DNA of 64,000 nucleotides from Tenacibaculum sp. 190524A02b (GTDB taxonomy: Bacteria > Bacteroidota > Bacteroidia > Flavobacteriales > Flavobacteriaceae). Position 1 is the stretch's first letter. Every line of letters starts with the position of its first letter. The stretch is taken from assembly GCF_964036645.1 (NCBI RefSeq), contig NZ_OZ038525.1:3972001-4036000 (forward strand). Direction: 5' to 3'. The notes under the pieces were generated by a model. The model did not search any database. It was not told where the DNA came from and saw nothing but the letters and a program-made list of their open reading frames with translations. Shown one piece after another: positions 51,122 through 60,456 of the stretch. The position numbers and the translations under genes are program-made.

Positions 51122-53077
51122 ATGAAAATGAAAAGGATATACTTACTCTTTATTTTTAGTATCAATCTATCTATTTGTTTCTCACAAAAAAGTAAATCTT
51201 CTAAGTTAGGAAATGTTTCTAGAGAGGAGGTTGAAATGGCTTTATATGAAAAAGATACACTTGCCAATGCAGTAGTTTTGTTCGAGCATGGGAATTATTA
51301 TTTGGATGAAAGAAGAGATTATAAAAAGACTACAGATTATTATTTTAAAGTTAAAATAATAAATGCAGAAGCATTTGAGAAAGCTACTATTAGTATTCCA
51401 TTTTATAAAGATGAGAAAGTACATCATATAAAAGGAATAACATATAATTTAAGTGAATCTGGGAAGGTTACAAAAACTCATTTGGTAGATACAAATGTTT
51501 ATACAAAAGAGTTGAGTGCAAAATGGAAAGAAAAAACATTTACTATGCCCAACATAAAGGAAGGTAGTGTTATAGAGTATGTGTACTCAGTAACTTCTCC
51601 TTATTCTAAAATAGATGATTGGGAGTTTCAGTCAGATATACCAAAAGTTAAAAGTGATTTTACAGCATCAATTTTAGGGAATTGGAGATATAATGTTCGT
51701 ATTATAGGTTATCATAAATTACAAAGGAATGATGCTTCTGTAAAAAAGAGTTGTCTATATATGCCAGGTATAGGTACCGGAGATTGTTTAATTTTGGAGT
51801 ACGGTTTAGATGATATTCCAGCATTTAAAGAAGAAGATTATATGCTGAGTGCAGAAAACTTTAAATCGAAGTTGGTATTTGAGCTAAAATCGTTTACACA
51901 CCCAAGTAGAGGAATAGAAAAATATACTAAAACTTGGAAGGATGCTGATAAGAAATTACGCTTTAACTTTTTAGATAATCAGGGGTCTAAAAAAAGTTTT
52001 TTTAAAAAGAAGTTGCCAGAGCATATATTTTTAGAAAGTTCTGAATTAGAGAAAGCGAAAAAGGCATTTGATTTTATTAAAAAGCACTATACTTGGAATG
52101 GAAAGTATTGGCCATCTCAAAAAATAAGAGTTAAGAATGCTTTTGAAAATAAATCAGGAACTATTTTCGATATTAATTTATCCTTATATAATTCTTTAAA
52201 AGCTATTGGAGTTGATTGTAATTTAGTTTTAACAGCTACTAGAGATAGAGCGCAGCCCACTAAATTACATCCAATAATCAATGATTTTAATTATTTGTTC
52301 GTGAAAGCTACAGTTGAAGGTGAAGTTTATTACTTAGATGCTTCTAATAAGTATTTACCGTTTGGCTTGGTACAATTTCAGGCGTTGAATGGGCAGGGAC
52401 GTATATTAGATTTTAAAAAAGGAAGTTTTTGGGAGGAAATTAATATTAAGAATAAAACATTTAAAAATACAAAAGCTAAACTAGTTTTAAACGAAGATGG
52501 TACTGTTAAAACTGATTTTGTTATTACAAGAAGAGGATATTATGCTTTAGATAAAAGAGAAGAATTAAAAAATAAAAGTTATGATGATAGAGTTGCTTTA
52601 TTTGAATCTAAATATCCGTATTTAGAAGTTGATGATTATACTGTTGAAAATATAGAAGCGCCTGAAAAAATATTAAAAGAAAAATATTCGGTTACCCTAG
52701 AGGATGTTTATAGAGATGGAAGCTTTTATATCAATCCGTATTTGATAAGTAGAAAAACAATAAACCCTTTTAAGCTTGAAAAGAGAGATTATCCTGTAGA
52801 TTTTGGCTATCCAATAGAAAATACATATGTATTATCATTGAAAATACCAGATGGATACAAAATAAAGGAAGAGATTAAAAATAAAGCGATGGCTTTACCT
52901 CAAAATGGAGGAACTTTTATAATAAATTCAACTTTTAAAAAAAATATTTTAACCTTGTTTTGTAGGTGGAATATAAACAAGCCGTTGTATAATAGTGCAG
53001 AATACTTTGCATTAAAGAAATACTTTAAACATATTATAAAATCACAAGATATGATTTTAGAAATAGTAAAAGAATAG
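51122..53077 (+). CDS. DUF3857 / transglutaminase-like exported protein
   Basis: The start is ATG 51122, giving the signal peptide MKMKRIYLLFIFSINLSICF (an ATG six bases later is equivalent); an upstream ATG at 51077 would lie in the terminator. The mature protein, about 630 residues, has a DUF3857 beta-sandwich (about 40-250, with YVYSVTSPYSKIDDWEFQSD) and a transglutaminase-like domain (about 260-400; FDINLSLYNSLKAIGVDCN, LDASNKYLPFG). The papain-like triad Cys-His-Asp is not clearly complete: the usual C of the active-site helix appears to be lost or shifted (NLSLYNS). It may be a non-catalytic relative acting at the envelope. Confidence 0.8.
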   Translation: MKMKRIYLLFIFSINLSICFSQKSKSSKLGNVSREEVEMALYEKDTLANAVVLFEHGNYYLDERRDYKKTTDYYFKVKIINAEAFEKATISIPFYKDEKVHHIKGITYNLSESGKVTKTHLVDTNVYTKELSAKWKEKTFTMPNIKEGSVIEYVYSVTSPYSKIDDWEFQSDIPKVKSDFTASILGNWRYNVRIIGYHKLQRNDASVKKSCLYMPGIGTGDCLILEYGLDDIPAFKEEDYMLSAENFKSKLVFELKSFTHPSRGIEKYTKTWKDADKKLRFNFLDNQGSKKSFFKKKLPEHIFLESSELEKAKKAFDFIKKHYTWNGKYWPSQKIRVKNAFENKSGTIFDINLSLYNSLKAIGVDCNLVLTATRDRAQPTKLHPIINDFNYLFVKATVEGEVYYLDASNKYLPFGLVQFQALNGQGRILDFKKGSFWEEINIKNKTFKNTKAKLVLNEDGTVKTDFVITRRGYYALDKREELKNKSYDDRVALFESKYPYLEVDDYTVENIEAPEKILKEKYSVTLEDVYRDGSFYINPYLISRKTINPFKLEKRDYPVDFGYPIENTYVLSLKIPDGYKIKEEIKNKAMALPQNGGTFIINSTFKKNILTLFCRWNINKPLYNSAEYFALKKYFKHIIKSQDMILEIVKE

Positions 53078-53088
53078 TACTAATACTA

Positions 53089-53120
53089 AAAAAGAGTTGA
53101 TTGTAGAATCAACTCTTTTT
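53089..53120. terminator. bidirectional terminator between convergent genes
   Basis: AAAAAGAGTTGATT pairs with AATCAACTCTTTTT around GTAG, with T and A tracts on either side. It lies between the transglutaminase-like gene and the carbonic anhydrase gene. Confidence 0.9.
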
Positions 53121-53147
53121 TATTTAATATGAAGTTATATATATGTT

Positions 53148-53777
53148 TTATAACATCGTAACCTTCCCTGTTTGTAAAGAATAAACACCTCCAACAATAC
53201 TAATCTCTCCATTATCCTCCATTTCTTGTAATATTTTACTTTTCTCACGGATTCTTTCAATGGTTAACTTAACATTGTTTTCAACAGTTTTAGCAACAAA
53301 TGCAGGATTAGAAGAGTCAGCAACACCTTCAACCTGTTCAGAAGCCATTTTAGCAGCAGGAGTAATATTATCTAACATAGCAGTAATATTTCCTAATTCT
53401 ACACCATCACAAGCAGCTTTTACAGCTCCACAGCTTTCATGTCCTAATACTAAAACAAGCTTACTTCCAGCTACTGCACAAGAATACTCCATACTTCCTA
53501 AAATATCGGTATTTTCAAAGTTTCCAGCTACACGAGCAACGAAAACGTCACCAATAGTTTGATCAAAAACCATTTCAACTGGCACTCTTGAGTCAATACA
53601 AGATAAAATTACAGCTTTAGGAAATTGCCCTCCTGTAGTTTGCTTTACTAATGAAGTCACATCTGAAGCAGTTAAGTTATTTGAAATATAACGTTGGTTT
53701 CCTTCTAATAAATCTTGTAATACTGATGTAGGTGTTAAATCTATTTGTAATTCTTTTGATAATGCTGTGTTTCTCAT
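53148..53777 (-). CDS. beta-carbonic anhydrase
   Basis: 209 residues. It interconverts CO2 and bicarbonate. Zinc ligands are Cys60 (SCIDSRVP, with Asp62-Arg64 dyad), His113 and Cys116 (GHESCGAVKAA). The FVARVAGNF segment is typical of the beta class. No signal peptide is visible, so it is cytoplasmic. It lies 14 bases after the SulP transporter gene on the same strand, and the pair is a well-known arrangement for bicarbonate uptake and conversion (established for SulP/BicA-type genes; the substrate here is inferred). Confidence 0.93.
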   Translation of the reverse strand: MRNTALSKELQIDLTPTSVLQDLLEGNQRYISNNLTASDVTSLVKQTTGGQFPKAVILSCIDSRVPVEMVFDQTIGDVFVARVAGNFENTDILGSMEYSCAVAGSKLVLVLGHESCGAVKAACDGVELGNITAMLDNITPAAKMASEQVEGVADSSNPAFVAKTVENNVKLTIERIREKSKILQEMEDNGEISIVGGVYSLQTGKVTML

Positions 53778-53791
53778 TATAATAATTCTTT

Positions 53792-55654
53792 TTAATATTT
53801 GTCTTTTATGTTTTGTTTAACCCACTCTAAACATTCAGAGAAGGTTTTAAATATGCGTTCATTTGGTATTAAATCAGGAATAATACCAATACGTTCCATC
53901 ATGTAATTTGGTTGCTCTAATACATCTACAAAAAGTGCACGCACACCACTTTTTTCTAAATCGATTAAAATATCTTCTAGCGTAAACAAACCAGATTGAT
54001 CTATGTAAGGCATTTTACCCATTCTTATAATAACAACGCTAGCAGTTTTAGGTATTTGCTTTGCTAATTGTTGAAAATCATTAGTTGATCCAAAAAATAA
54101 TGGTCCATTAATATGTTTAATGAAAACTTCCTCAGCAAGATTTATAGGGAATTCACTTTCATCATCCCAAGCTTCTTCTTTCAGTGTTACTACATCAGAT
54201 CGTTTAGCAGTAACTTCCCCAATTTTTTTCATAAAAATTAACGAAGCAATCACTAGTCCAATACCAACAGCATATACTAAATCCCAGAAAGTAGAAAGAA
54301 GTAACACTACAAACATAATAATAACTTCAGAACTTACTTTAAAAGGGCCTAGTTTTACATCTTTAGGTAAATTAGGAATAGCTTTTAATCCTTTATAATC
54401 CATTACACCAATACCTACAGTAATTAATACACCCGCTAATACAGCAGCAGGTATTTTAGAAGCAGTTGGACCAATGAGTAATAAAACCATTAATAACATA
54501 ACCCCAGCAATCATTCCAGATAACTTTGTTTTTCCACCTGAATTAATGTTTACTACAGTTCTAATAGTAGCACCTGCACCTGGAATTCCACCAAAAACAG
54601 CAGCAATACTATTTCCTATTCCTTGACCAACCAACTCCTTATCGGGCTTGTGTTTAGTTTTAGTCATATTGTCAGCAACTATAGAGGTTAATAAAGAATC
54701 TATAGCTCCTAGTAAAGCTAACGTAAAAGCGGTAAATAAATAAGGTGTAATAGCCGAAAAGCTAAAACCTGTAAAAATTTCTAGATTTGGAATAGGAAGA
54801 CCACTTGGAATTTCTTCTATAGGTCTATAATTTAAATCAAAAATTAAAGCAATAGCAGTCATAACAACTAAAGCCACTAATGTACTTGGAACAGCTGTAG
54901 TAATTCTTTTAAAACCATAAATGATAAATATGGTGGCCAATGTTAAAATTAACTCTAAAAGATTAATGTTTTTAAGAGCTTTTGGCAATACTTTAAAAGT
55001 ACCTATAACTCCAGAAGATTCTTTTCCAGCTAATGTTTTAGCTTCTTTCATAATGTCTTCTTGAGTAATTTTATTAGCACGATTGATAGTTTCTTTAAAG
55101 TCTTCAAGAACCAAAATTCCTTCACCAGCTTCATCTTTTAAAATATTTTCTAAAATGATTTCTTCAGCTATAGGTTTAAACTTTTCTACATAAGCACTGT
55201 CTTCTTTGGCATAATAACCAATTGCAGGTAATATTTGAGTAACTAGAATGATAACTCCAATTGCAGTCATAAAACCAGAGACCACAGGATAAGGCATAAA
55301 ACGAATGTATTTACCAAAACCTAGTAAGCCTAATACTATTTGTAGAATTCCAGCTAATAAAAATACAGAAAGTATAATTGGTAAAGCTTGCTCAATATTA
55401 CCATCATTAACAGCAATAATAGAAGCAATAACTACCATGCTAACTGCTGTCATAGGGGCAGTTGGCCCAGATATTTGGGTGTCTGTTCCGCCAAATAATG
55501 CAGCAAAAAAAGCTATAAAAATAGCTCCATATAATCCAGCACTTGGTCCCAAACCAGAGCTTACACCAAAAGCAAGTGCTAATGGTAGCGCAACAATACC
55601 AGCAGTAATACCTCCAAAAAGGTCTCCTTTTAAGTTTGAAAATAGTTGTTTCAT
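53792..55654 (-). CDS. SulP family anion transporter with STAS domain
   Basis: 620 residues with about 12 TM helices and a C-terminal STAS domain (about 510-615, SVVIIRMGKMPYIDQSGLFT). The SulP signature GLYGAIFIAFFAALFGGTDTQISGPTAP matches in shortened form near residue 40 and GAGATIRTVVNINSGGKTKLS near 365. A hydrophilic insertion of about 60 residues at 160-225 (KEDSAYVEKFKPIAEEIILE) is unusual. With the adjacent carbonic anhydrase, bicarbonate is the likely substrate; sulfate is the alternative. It is co-transcribed with the carbonic anhydrase gene. Confidence 0.9.
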   Translation of the reverse strand: MKQLFSNLKGDLFGGITAGIVALPLALAFGVSSGLGPSAGLYGAIFIAFFAALFGGTDTQISGPTAPMTAVSMVVIASIIAVNDGNIEQALPIILSVFLLAGILQIVLGLLGFGKYIRFMPYPVVSGFMTAIGVIILVTQILPAIGYYAKEDSAYVEKFKPIAEEIILENILKDEAGEGILVLEDFKETINRANKITQEDIMKEAKTLAGKESSGVIGTFKVLPKALKNINLLELILTLATIFIIYGFKRITTAVPSTLVALVVMTAIALIFDLNYRPIEEIPSGLPIPNLEIFTGFSFSAITPYLFTAFTLALLGAIDSLLTSIVADNMTKTKHKPDKELVGQGIGNSIAAVFGGIPGAGATIRTVVNINSGGKTKLSGMIAGVMLLMVLLLIGPTASKIPAAVLAGVLITVGIGVMDYKGLKAIPNLPKDVKLGPFKVSSEVIIMFVVLLLSTFWDLVYAVGIGLVIASLIFMKKIGEVTAKRSDVVTLKEEAWDDESEFPINLAEEVFIKHINGPLFFGSTNDFQQLAKQIPKTASVVIIRMGKMPYIDQSGLFTLEDILIDLEKSGVRALFVDVLEQPNYMMERIGIIPDLIPNERIFKTFSECLEWVKQNIKDKY

Positions 55655-55740
55655 TTTTTTAGATAATATAGAACTTAAAGATACTAAAAAGTTAGTAGGC
55701 TTCTTATGCTTACTTAGTGAATAGGTACTGTTAGTAAAAA

Positions 55741-55773
55741 ATAACTGTGTTATAAAAGAAATAACACAGTTAT
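55741..55773 (-). terminator. terminator after the second SulP gene
   Basis: ATAACTGTGTTAT pairs perfectly with ATAACACAGTTAT around a seven-base loop. On the minus strand a U run (TTTTTT) follows. It lies just past the second SulP stop and before the first SulP start, separating the two. Confidence 0.85.
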
Positions 55774-55783
55774 TTTTATAAGG

Positions 55784-57325
55784 TTAGGCAGCTTTATTAG
55801 GCCTTAATTTGAAAAAGTCAATAAAACTTGATGGATTTTCTACAATTCCTCTTTCTGAATACAATTTAATATCAATATTTCGCTCTTTAGCCTTAAAAGC
55901 AAAATCTTCTAAAATTTCAATAATATCATTGTCTAAGTAACGAGTTTTTCTAACATCAAGTTCTAGATATGTATTTTCAGGTAATTTGTCTAATTCTTTT
56001 AAAATTGCTCCTTTGTTAAAGAAAGTTACTTCTTCAGCTAAAGTCATTTTTATTTTGTGAACTCCATTACTTTTATCTTCAATATGTAAGAAATGTGAAT
56101 TTTGGTAACTTTTGAAAAGTATCACAACTATTCCTACAGCAAGTCCTAAACCAATACCTAACAATAAATCACCAGTTATAACCATTGGCAATACAGTTGC
56201 CATAAACGGAATAAATTGTTTCCATCCTAACTTGTACATATTTATAAAAGTTGATGGTTTTGCTAGTTTGAATCCAACTATAAATAATACAGCAGCTAAT
56301 ACTGATAGTGGAATCTTATTTAATAAAGTAGGAATTAAAATAATTGAAATTAATAAAAAGAAACCATGTATAATTGCAGACATTTTACTTTTACCCCCAG
56401 ATTGAATATTAGCAGAACTTCTTACAATTACTTGGGTAACTGGTAATCCACCAATTAAACCAGAAACAATATTTCCTGCTCCTTGTGCTAATAACTCTCT
56501 ATTGGTAGGAGTAACATTTTTATCTGGATCTAATTTGTCTGTTGCCTCAACACATAATAAGGTTTCTAAACTAGCTACAATAGCAATTGTAAAAGCGGTA
56601 ATCCATACATCTTTATTTCCAATTACACCGAAGTTTGGAAAAGTAAATTGACCTAAAAATGTATCAATACTATCAGGTACAGGAACACTTACTAATTGTT
56701 TAACATTAATAGCTAGTTGTTCGTTACCTTGTGTTAATACAAAAAATAGAATTCCTACTACAACAGCTACTAAAGGTCCTTGAATTAACTGAAATATTTT
56801 AGATTTTTTAGTTAAAACTTGTTGCCACAATAGTAAAATTCCAATACTAATTATACCAATAACAGTAGAACCTATACTTATAGCGTCCATGGAAAAGCTT
56901 TCAACAGATTTATCATAACCAAAAAAGAAAGGAATTTGTTTCATGATAATGATAATTCCAATACCAGTAAGCATTCCTTTAATTACAGATGAAGGGAAAT
57001 AATAACCAATTACACCTGCTTTTAAAAAACCAAGAACTATTTGAAATACACCTCCAATTACTACCGCTACTAAGAAGTTTTCAAAACCACCTAGTGTAGC
57101 AATAGAAGATAATACAATAGCGGCCAATCCTGCTGCAGGTCCACTAACACCAATTTTAGAACCACTAATGGCTCCAACTACAATACCTCCTACAATTCCA
57201 GCAATTAAACCAGAAAATAATGGCGCCCCACTGGCCAAAGCAATACCTAAACATAAAGGTAAGGCAACAAAAAATACGACAATACTTGCGGGGATGTCAT
57301 TTTTAATTGTTTTGAACATATTCAA
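55784..57325 (-). CDS. second SulP family anion transporter
   Basis: 513 residues with about 11-12 TM helices, VGAISGSKIGVSGPAAGLAA near residue 53 and LPVTQVIVRSSANIQSGGKS near 290, and a STAS-like C-terminus (about 430-513, EEVTFFNKGAILKEL). It lacks the insertion of the first SulP. Sequence identity between the two looks modest, so this is an older duplication or independent family member. It probably has different affinity or substrate (for example bicarbonate, sulfate or molybdate). It has its own terminator. It lies upstream of the first SulP gene in the same direction. Confidence 0.9.
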   Translation of the reverse strand: MNMFKTIKNDIPASIVVFFVALPLCLGIALASGAPLFSGLIAGIVGGIVVGAISGSKIGVSGPAAGLAAIVLSSIATLGGFENFLVAVVIGGVFQIVLGFLKAGVIGYYFPSSVIKGMLTGIGIIIIMKQIPFFFGYDKSVESFSMDAISIGSTVIGIISIGILLLWQQVLTKKSKIFQLIQGPLVAVVVGILFFVLTQGNEQLAINVKQLVSVPVPDSIDTFLGQFTFPNFGVIGNKDVWITAFTIAIVASLETLLCVEATDKLDPDKNVTPTNRELLAQGAGNIVSGLIGGLPVTQVIVRSSANIQSGGKSKMSAIIHGFFLLISIILIPTLLNKIPLSVLAAVLFIVGFKLAKPSTFINMYKLGWKQFIPFMATVLPMVITGDLLLGIGLGLAVGIVVILFKSYQNSHFLHIEDKSNGVHKIKMTLAEEVTFFNKGAILKELDKLPENTYLELDVRKTRYLDNDIIEILEDFAFKAKERNIDIKLYSERGIVENPSSFIDFFKLRPNKAA

Positions 57326-57394
57326 AAATATTTTATCAGCTTTTTTAGCTGATGATTTAATAATAAACTTTTAATTAAATGATTTAAACTCAAG

Positions 57395-57406
57395 CACTAA
57401 TTAGTG
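57395..57406. promoter_or_regulatory. palindrome upstream of the second SulP gene
   Basis: CACTAATTAGTG is a perfect 12-bp palindrome 70 bases upstream of the SulP start, just after a TTTG on the minus strand. It may be a regulator site; no matching -7 box was found. Confidence 0.3.
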
Positions 57407-57497
57407 TCAAAGAGCTTTGTAATACGTAGCTAACACCTAATTTATTTTATTCTTAAGTGCTATTTTATGATTTAAAGAATCAATAAAGATTGTTTTC

Positions 57498-57794
57498 TTA
57501 TACAAGACTTTCAGGTGGTGGAGAATCTAATTTCTTAGAAACAGAGTTGTAAACTTTAAAGAAGTATAAGTCAGGTTTGTGACTTTCTTTAATTTTAAAC
57601 GAAGAAATTATATTGTTATTATAAAAAAACTTTAATTCTAACTCTTCTTTCATGTTTTCATCACCGTCATTCTCAGTATCATTAATAACAAGTGAAGTTT
57701 CACATTTTTTTTCTGAAAGGCTAAAATAAGTAGGCAAAACTATCGATGTAGTTAGGATAGCTATTAAAGAATATGTGAAAATATATTTGCCCAT
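57498..57794 (-). CDS. hypothetical small exported protein
   Basis: 98 residues. N-terminal hydrophobic segment (YIFTYSLIAILTTSIVLPTY) may be a signal peptide or anchor, followed by an acidic linker (TENDGDENMKEELELKFF) and a short tail (SPPPESLV). No known family is recognised. It is a lone gene between the SulP operon and the Bat operon on the same strand. Confidence 0.5.
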   Translation of the reverse strand: MGKYIFTYSLIAILTTSIVLPTYFSLSEKKCETSLVINDTENDGDENMKEELELKFFYNNNIISSFKIKESHKPDLYFFKVYNSVSKKLDSPPPESLV

Positions 57795-57851
57795 AATTTT
57801 TTACAATTCACGAATATAAGCTATAAATGGCTTATTTATGTTAATAAACCC

Positions 57852-58610
57852 TTAAAAATTATGAATTATTTTTAGGTTCTTATTTAAAATCCAACCTATT
57901 TTTCCATCAACTAGTTTTATTTTATTCCAATCATCAACGGTATCTAAAACACGGACTTTAGTTCCTTCGTGTAAAGCAAAAACTTCTTCAGAATTCATAG
58001 TAGGTGCATTATTTACTGCTGTTTCTTTTGAAAATATAATAGCTTCTACCTTATTGGATGTAGTGTTGTACTGTTGGTAAGAAATTAGTAAAGCTGAAAT
58101 TAACAATAAAAAACAAACGGTACTAGAAACAAAGAACAATCGTTTTTTAGAAGGTATATTTGAGAAATAAAAAAGTAAAAATAAAATACTGGCTATAATA
58201 GAAAAAATAATAGTTATAACAGCCCAGGTTTCATAATGAAATTGTTGAAAAAACTGTTTGTCTAGCTTTTGAAATAAAGTTTGAGGTAGTTCTTCAATTC
58301 TATCTAAAGTTAATCTTTTAGCAATAATTAAATTATTTTGAGCATCTTCATTCTGAGGGTTAAGTACTAGTGATTTCTCGTAATTGTATATTGTGGGAGC
58401 TACTTGATTTAACTTATAATAACAGTTTCCAATATTATAATAAAGTTCAGAAGAATAGCTTTTTTGATCCTCAATTTGTTTATATAAATCTAGGGCATCT
58501 TGATATTTACCCTCTTTATATAATTTATTCGCTTCACTGAATAAATTACTAGCATTTTGTGCAGAAATAATGCTTGTGAACAATAGTAAAAATGCAACAA
58601 TATTTTTCAT
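57852..58610 (-). CDS. batE: BatE: TPR and SH3 domain protein
   Basis: 252 residues. Signal peptide ends near ISAQ (about 18). TPR segment with LFSEANKLYKEGKYQDALDL, two TM helices (about 125-185, WAVITIIFSIIASILFLLFY), and a bacterial SH3-like C-terminus (EEVFALHEGTKVRVLDTVDD). It is the last gene of the Bat (Bacteroides aerotolerance) operon; its ATG overlaps the batD stop by one base. Bat proteins form an inner-membrane and periplasmic complex of uncertain job. Confidence 0.85.
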   Translation of the reverse strand: MKNIVAFLLLFTSIISAQNASNLFSEANKLYKEGKYQDALDLYKQIEDQKSYSSELYYNIGNCYYKLNQVAPTIYNYEKSLVLNPQNEDAQNNLIIAKRLTLDRIEELPQTLFQKLDKQFFQQFHYETWAVITIIFSIIASILFLLFYFSNIPSKKRLFFVSSTVCFLLLISALLISYQQYNTTSNKVEAIIFSKETAVNNAPTMNSEEVFALHEGTKVRVLDTVDDWNKIKLVDGKIGWILNKNLKIIHNF

Positions 58611-60376
58611 TATAACTGTTTGTCTAATTGGGTAATTATTTGTTTTGCTTTTTCAAATTCTTGATTCATTTGTACGTTGTCTATTGGGGTATAACGGGCA
58701 AAATCACAATCATTTAATACCTCTATAAGTTGTTTTATAGTTGTAGGCTCAACGTTTTTATCTTCTAAAAGAGATGTTATTTTTTCTCTGCTAATGTCAG
58801 AGGTTTCTACTTTTAGTTTTGCTTTTAAATAATTATGTAAAGCCCTTTCTAAAGCTTCATAAAAAGCCTCTTTATTACCTAGTTGTTTTGAAGCTTCTGA
58901 TAAATATTTTTTAGCAAGTTTGTCAGCCTTTCTTTGTTTGTTCCCTAACACATCATTGTCTCTTTCTTCTTTTTTCTTATAAATGAAAATAAGTATAGGT
59001 ATTGTTATAATTGGAAGAAGTAGAAAAAGGTAGAAAAGTATAGAGTTAAAGAAATCATTAGGTTTTCCAGAGTTAAAACTTGAATCTGTTTGAATATACC
59101 TAAAATCATTTCCAGTTACTTTAATATTTTGTTTAGTTACAGTATTATTACTACTAGAAACTAATTCTTTACCTTCTAAAACGTCAACATATAAATCTTC
59201 TGAAGTAATTGTTTGGTATACTTCTTCTTTTGGATTAAAGTAAGAAAAAGAGACAGAAGGTATTTTATACTTACCCTTATATTCAGGAACAACGGTGTAG
59301 TTATTCGTAATTGTTCCTTTTAACCCAGTAGAAGTAATACTTACATTTTCTTTACGCTCAGGTTGGTATACTTCTAATTCTTTAGGAGTTTCAATAGTTG
59401 GTAATTCAAATAATTTTAAGTTCCCTTTACCATTAATGGTTACTTTAATTTGTGAAGACTCATTTGCTTTTAATATTTGTTTGCTTAGTGAAACATCAAA
59501 AGAAAATTGTCCAACAGCTCCATTAAAGTTTTCTGGTTTATTATCTAAAGGAAGTGATTTAACTTTAATTACTTTTTTAGCAGAAGCAAATTCTTTTCGA
59601 ACTTGTTTGGTAATTACATTTCCAAAAAAGTCTGCTCTACCCGTTGGAACACCTATAGCAACATCCATTTTCATAGGATCTATAGTAAGTTTACCATTTT
59701 TAGTAGGGATTAATAAAGTTTTTTGTAGAACTACATATCGATAGCGTTCTCCATTATAAGTTCCCATTTTTACTTTAGAGTCTACTCTTTTTAATTCTTG
59801 ATTCCAAAAACCGTTATATTGAGGTGCTTCAGTAACTGCATAATCATATACATTTACATTTCTACTTACATACAGTCTGTATTCAACATAAATTCCTTCT
59901 CCAACATAGGGTTTAGATTTAGAAACCTCTGCTACTAAATGTATATTTTGCGCTGCAATATAGTTTGGGTCATTAGGATTTGTAGGTACTTTAACAGCAT
60001 CTAAAACTATAATTTTTATAGTATTAGACTTTATAGTTTTTCCATCTATTTCAATGGATGCTGATGGAAGATTAAATTCACCTTTACTTTTGGGTTGTAG
60101 AATGTAGGTGTAAGATTGTGAGAATGATACTTTACCATTAATCCAAGATTGGCTTACAGATTGACTTGGGCCTCCAACAACTTTAAAATTAGAAAAGTTT
60201 GGAGCTTGGAAATTATCAGCGCCTTGTTTGTTTATGGTAAATTGTACCCGAAGCCTTTGGTTAACTCCAAGCTTATTTTTGCTAACAGAAGCTTGTAATA
60301 CACCTTCTTGAGCTGATAAGTTAAGAGAAAATACGCTTAAAATTAATAATATGTAAAATTTCAAAATGCTATTCAT
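58610..60376 (-). CDS. batD: BatD family protein
   Basis: 588 residues. Signal peptide (SVFSLNLSAQ), then repeated beta-sandwich domains of the BatD family (about 20-430; FSNFKVVGGPSQSVSQSWIN near the N-terminus), a TM helix near 445-465 (IPILIFIYKKKEERD) and a cytoplasmic helical tail. The BatD family is linked to aerotolerance and stress in Bacteroidota. It sits between batC and batE with no terminator, so it belongs to the operon. Molecular function is not established. Confidence 0.88.
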   Translation of the reverse strand: MNSILKFYILLILSVFSLNLSAQEGVLQASVSKNKLGVNQRLRVQFTINKQGADNFQAPNFSNFKVVGGPSQSVSQSWINGKVSFSQSYTYILQPKSKGEFNLPSASIEIDGKTIKSNTIKIIVLDAVKVPTNPNDPNYIAAQNIHLVAEVSKSKPYVGEGIYVEYRLYVSRNVNVYDYAVTEAPQYNGFWNQELKRVDSKVKMGTYNGERYRYVVLQKTLLIPTKNGKLTIDPMKMDVAIGVPTGRADFFGNVITKQVRKEFASAKKVIKVKSLPLDNKPENFNGAVGQFSFDVSLSKQILKANESSQIKVTINGKGNLKLFELPTIETPKELEVYQPERKENVSITSTGLKGTITNNYTVVPEYKGKYKIPSVSFSYFNPKEEVYQTITSEDLYVDVLEGKELVSSSNNTVTKQNIKVTGNDFRYIQTDSSFNSGKPNDFFNSILFYLFLLLPIITIPILIFIYKKKEERDNDVLGNKQRKADKLAKKYLSEASKQLGNKEAFYEALERALHNYLKAKLKVETSDISREKITSLLEDKNVEPTTIKQLIEVLNDCDFARYTPIDNVQMNQEFEKAKQIITQLDKQL

Positions 60377-60456
60377 TTTTAACCGCCGTAAAAATAGTAG
60401 TTTAAGTATTTTAATGCAAAATAGTAATGCTTAAAGATTTGATAAAATTTAACATT

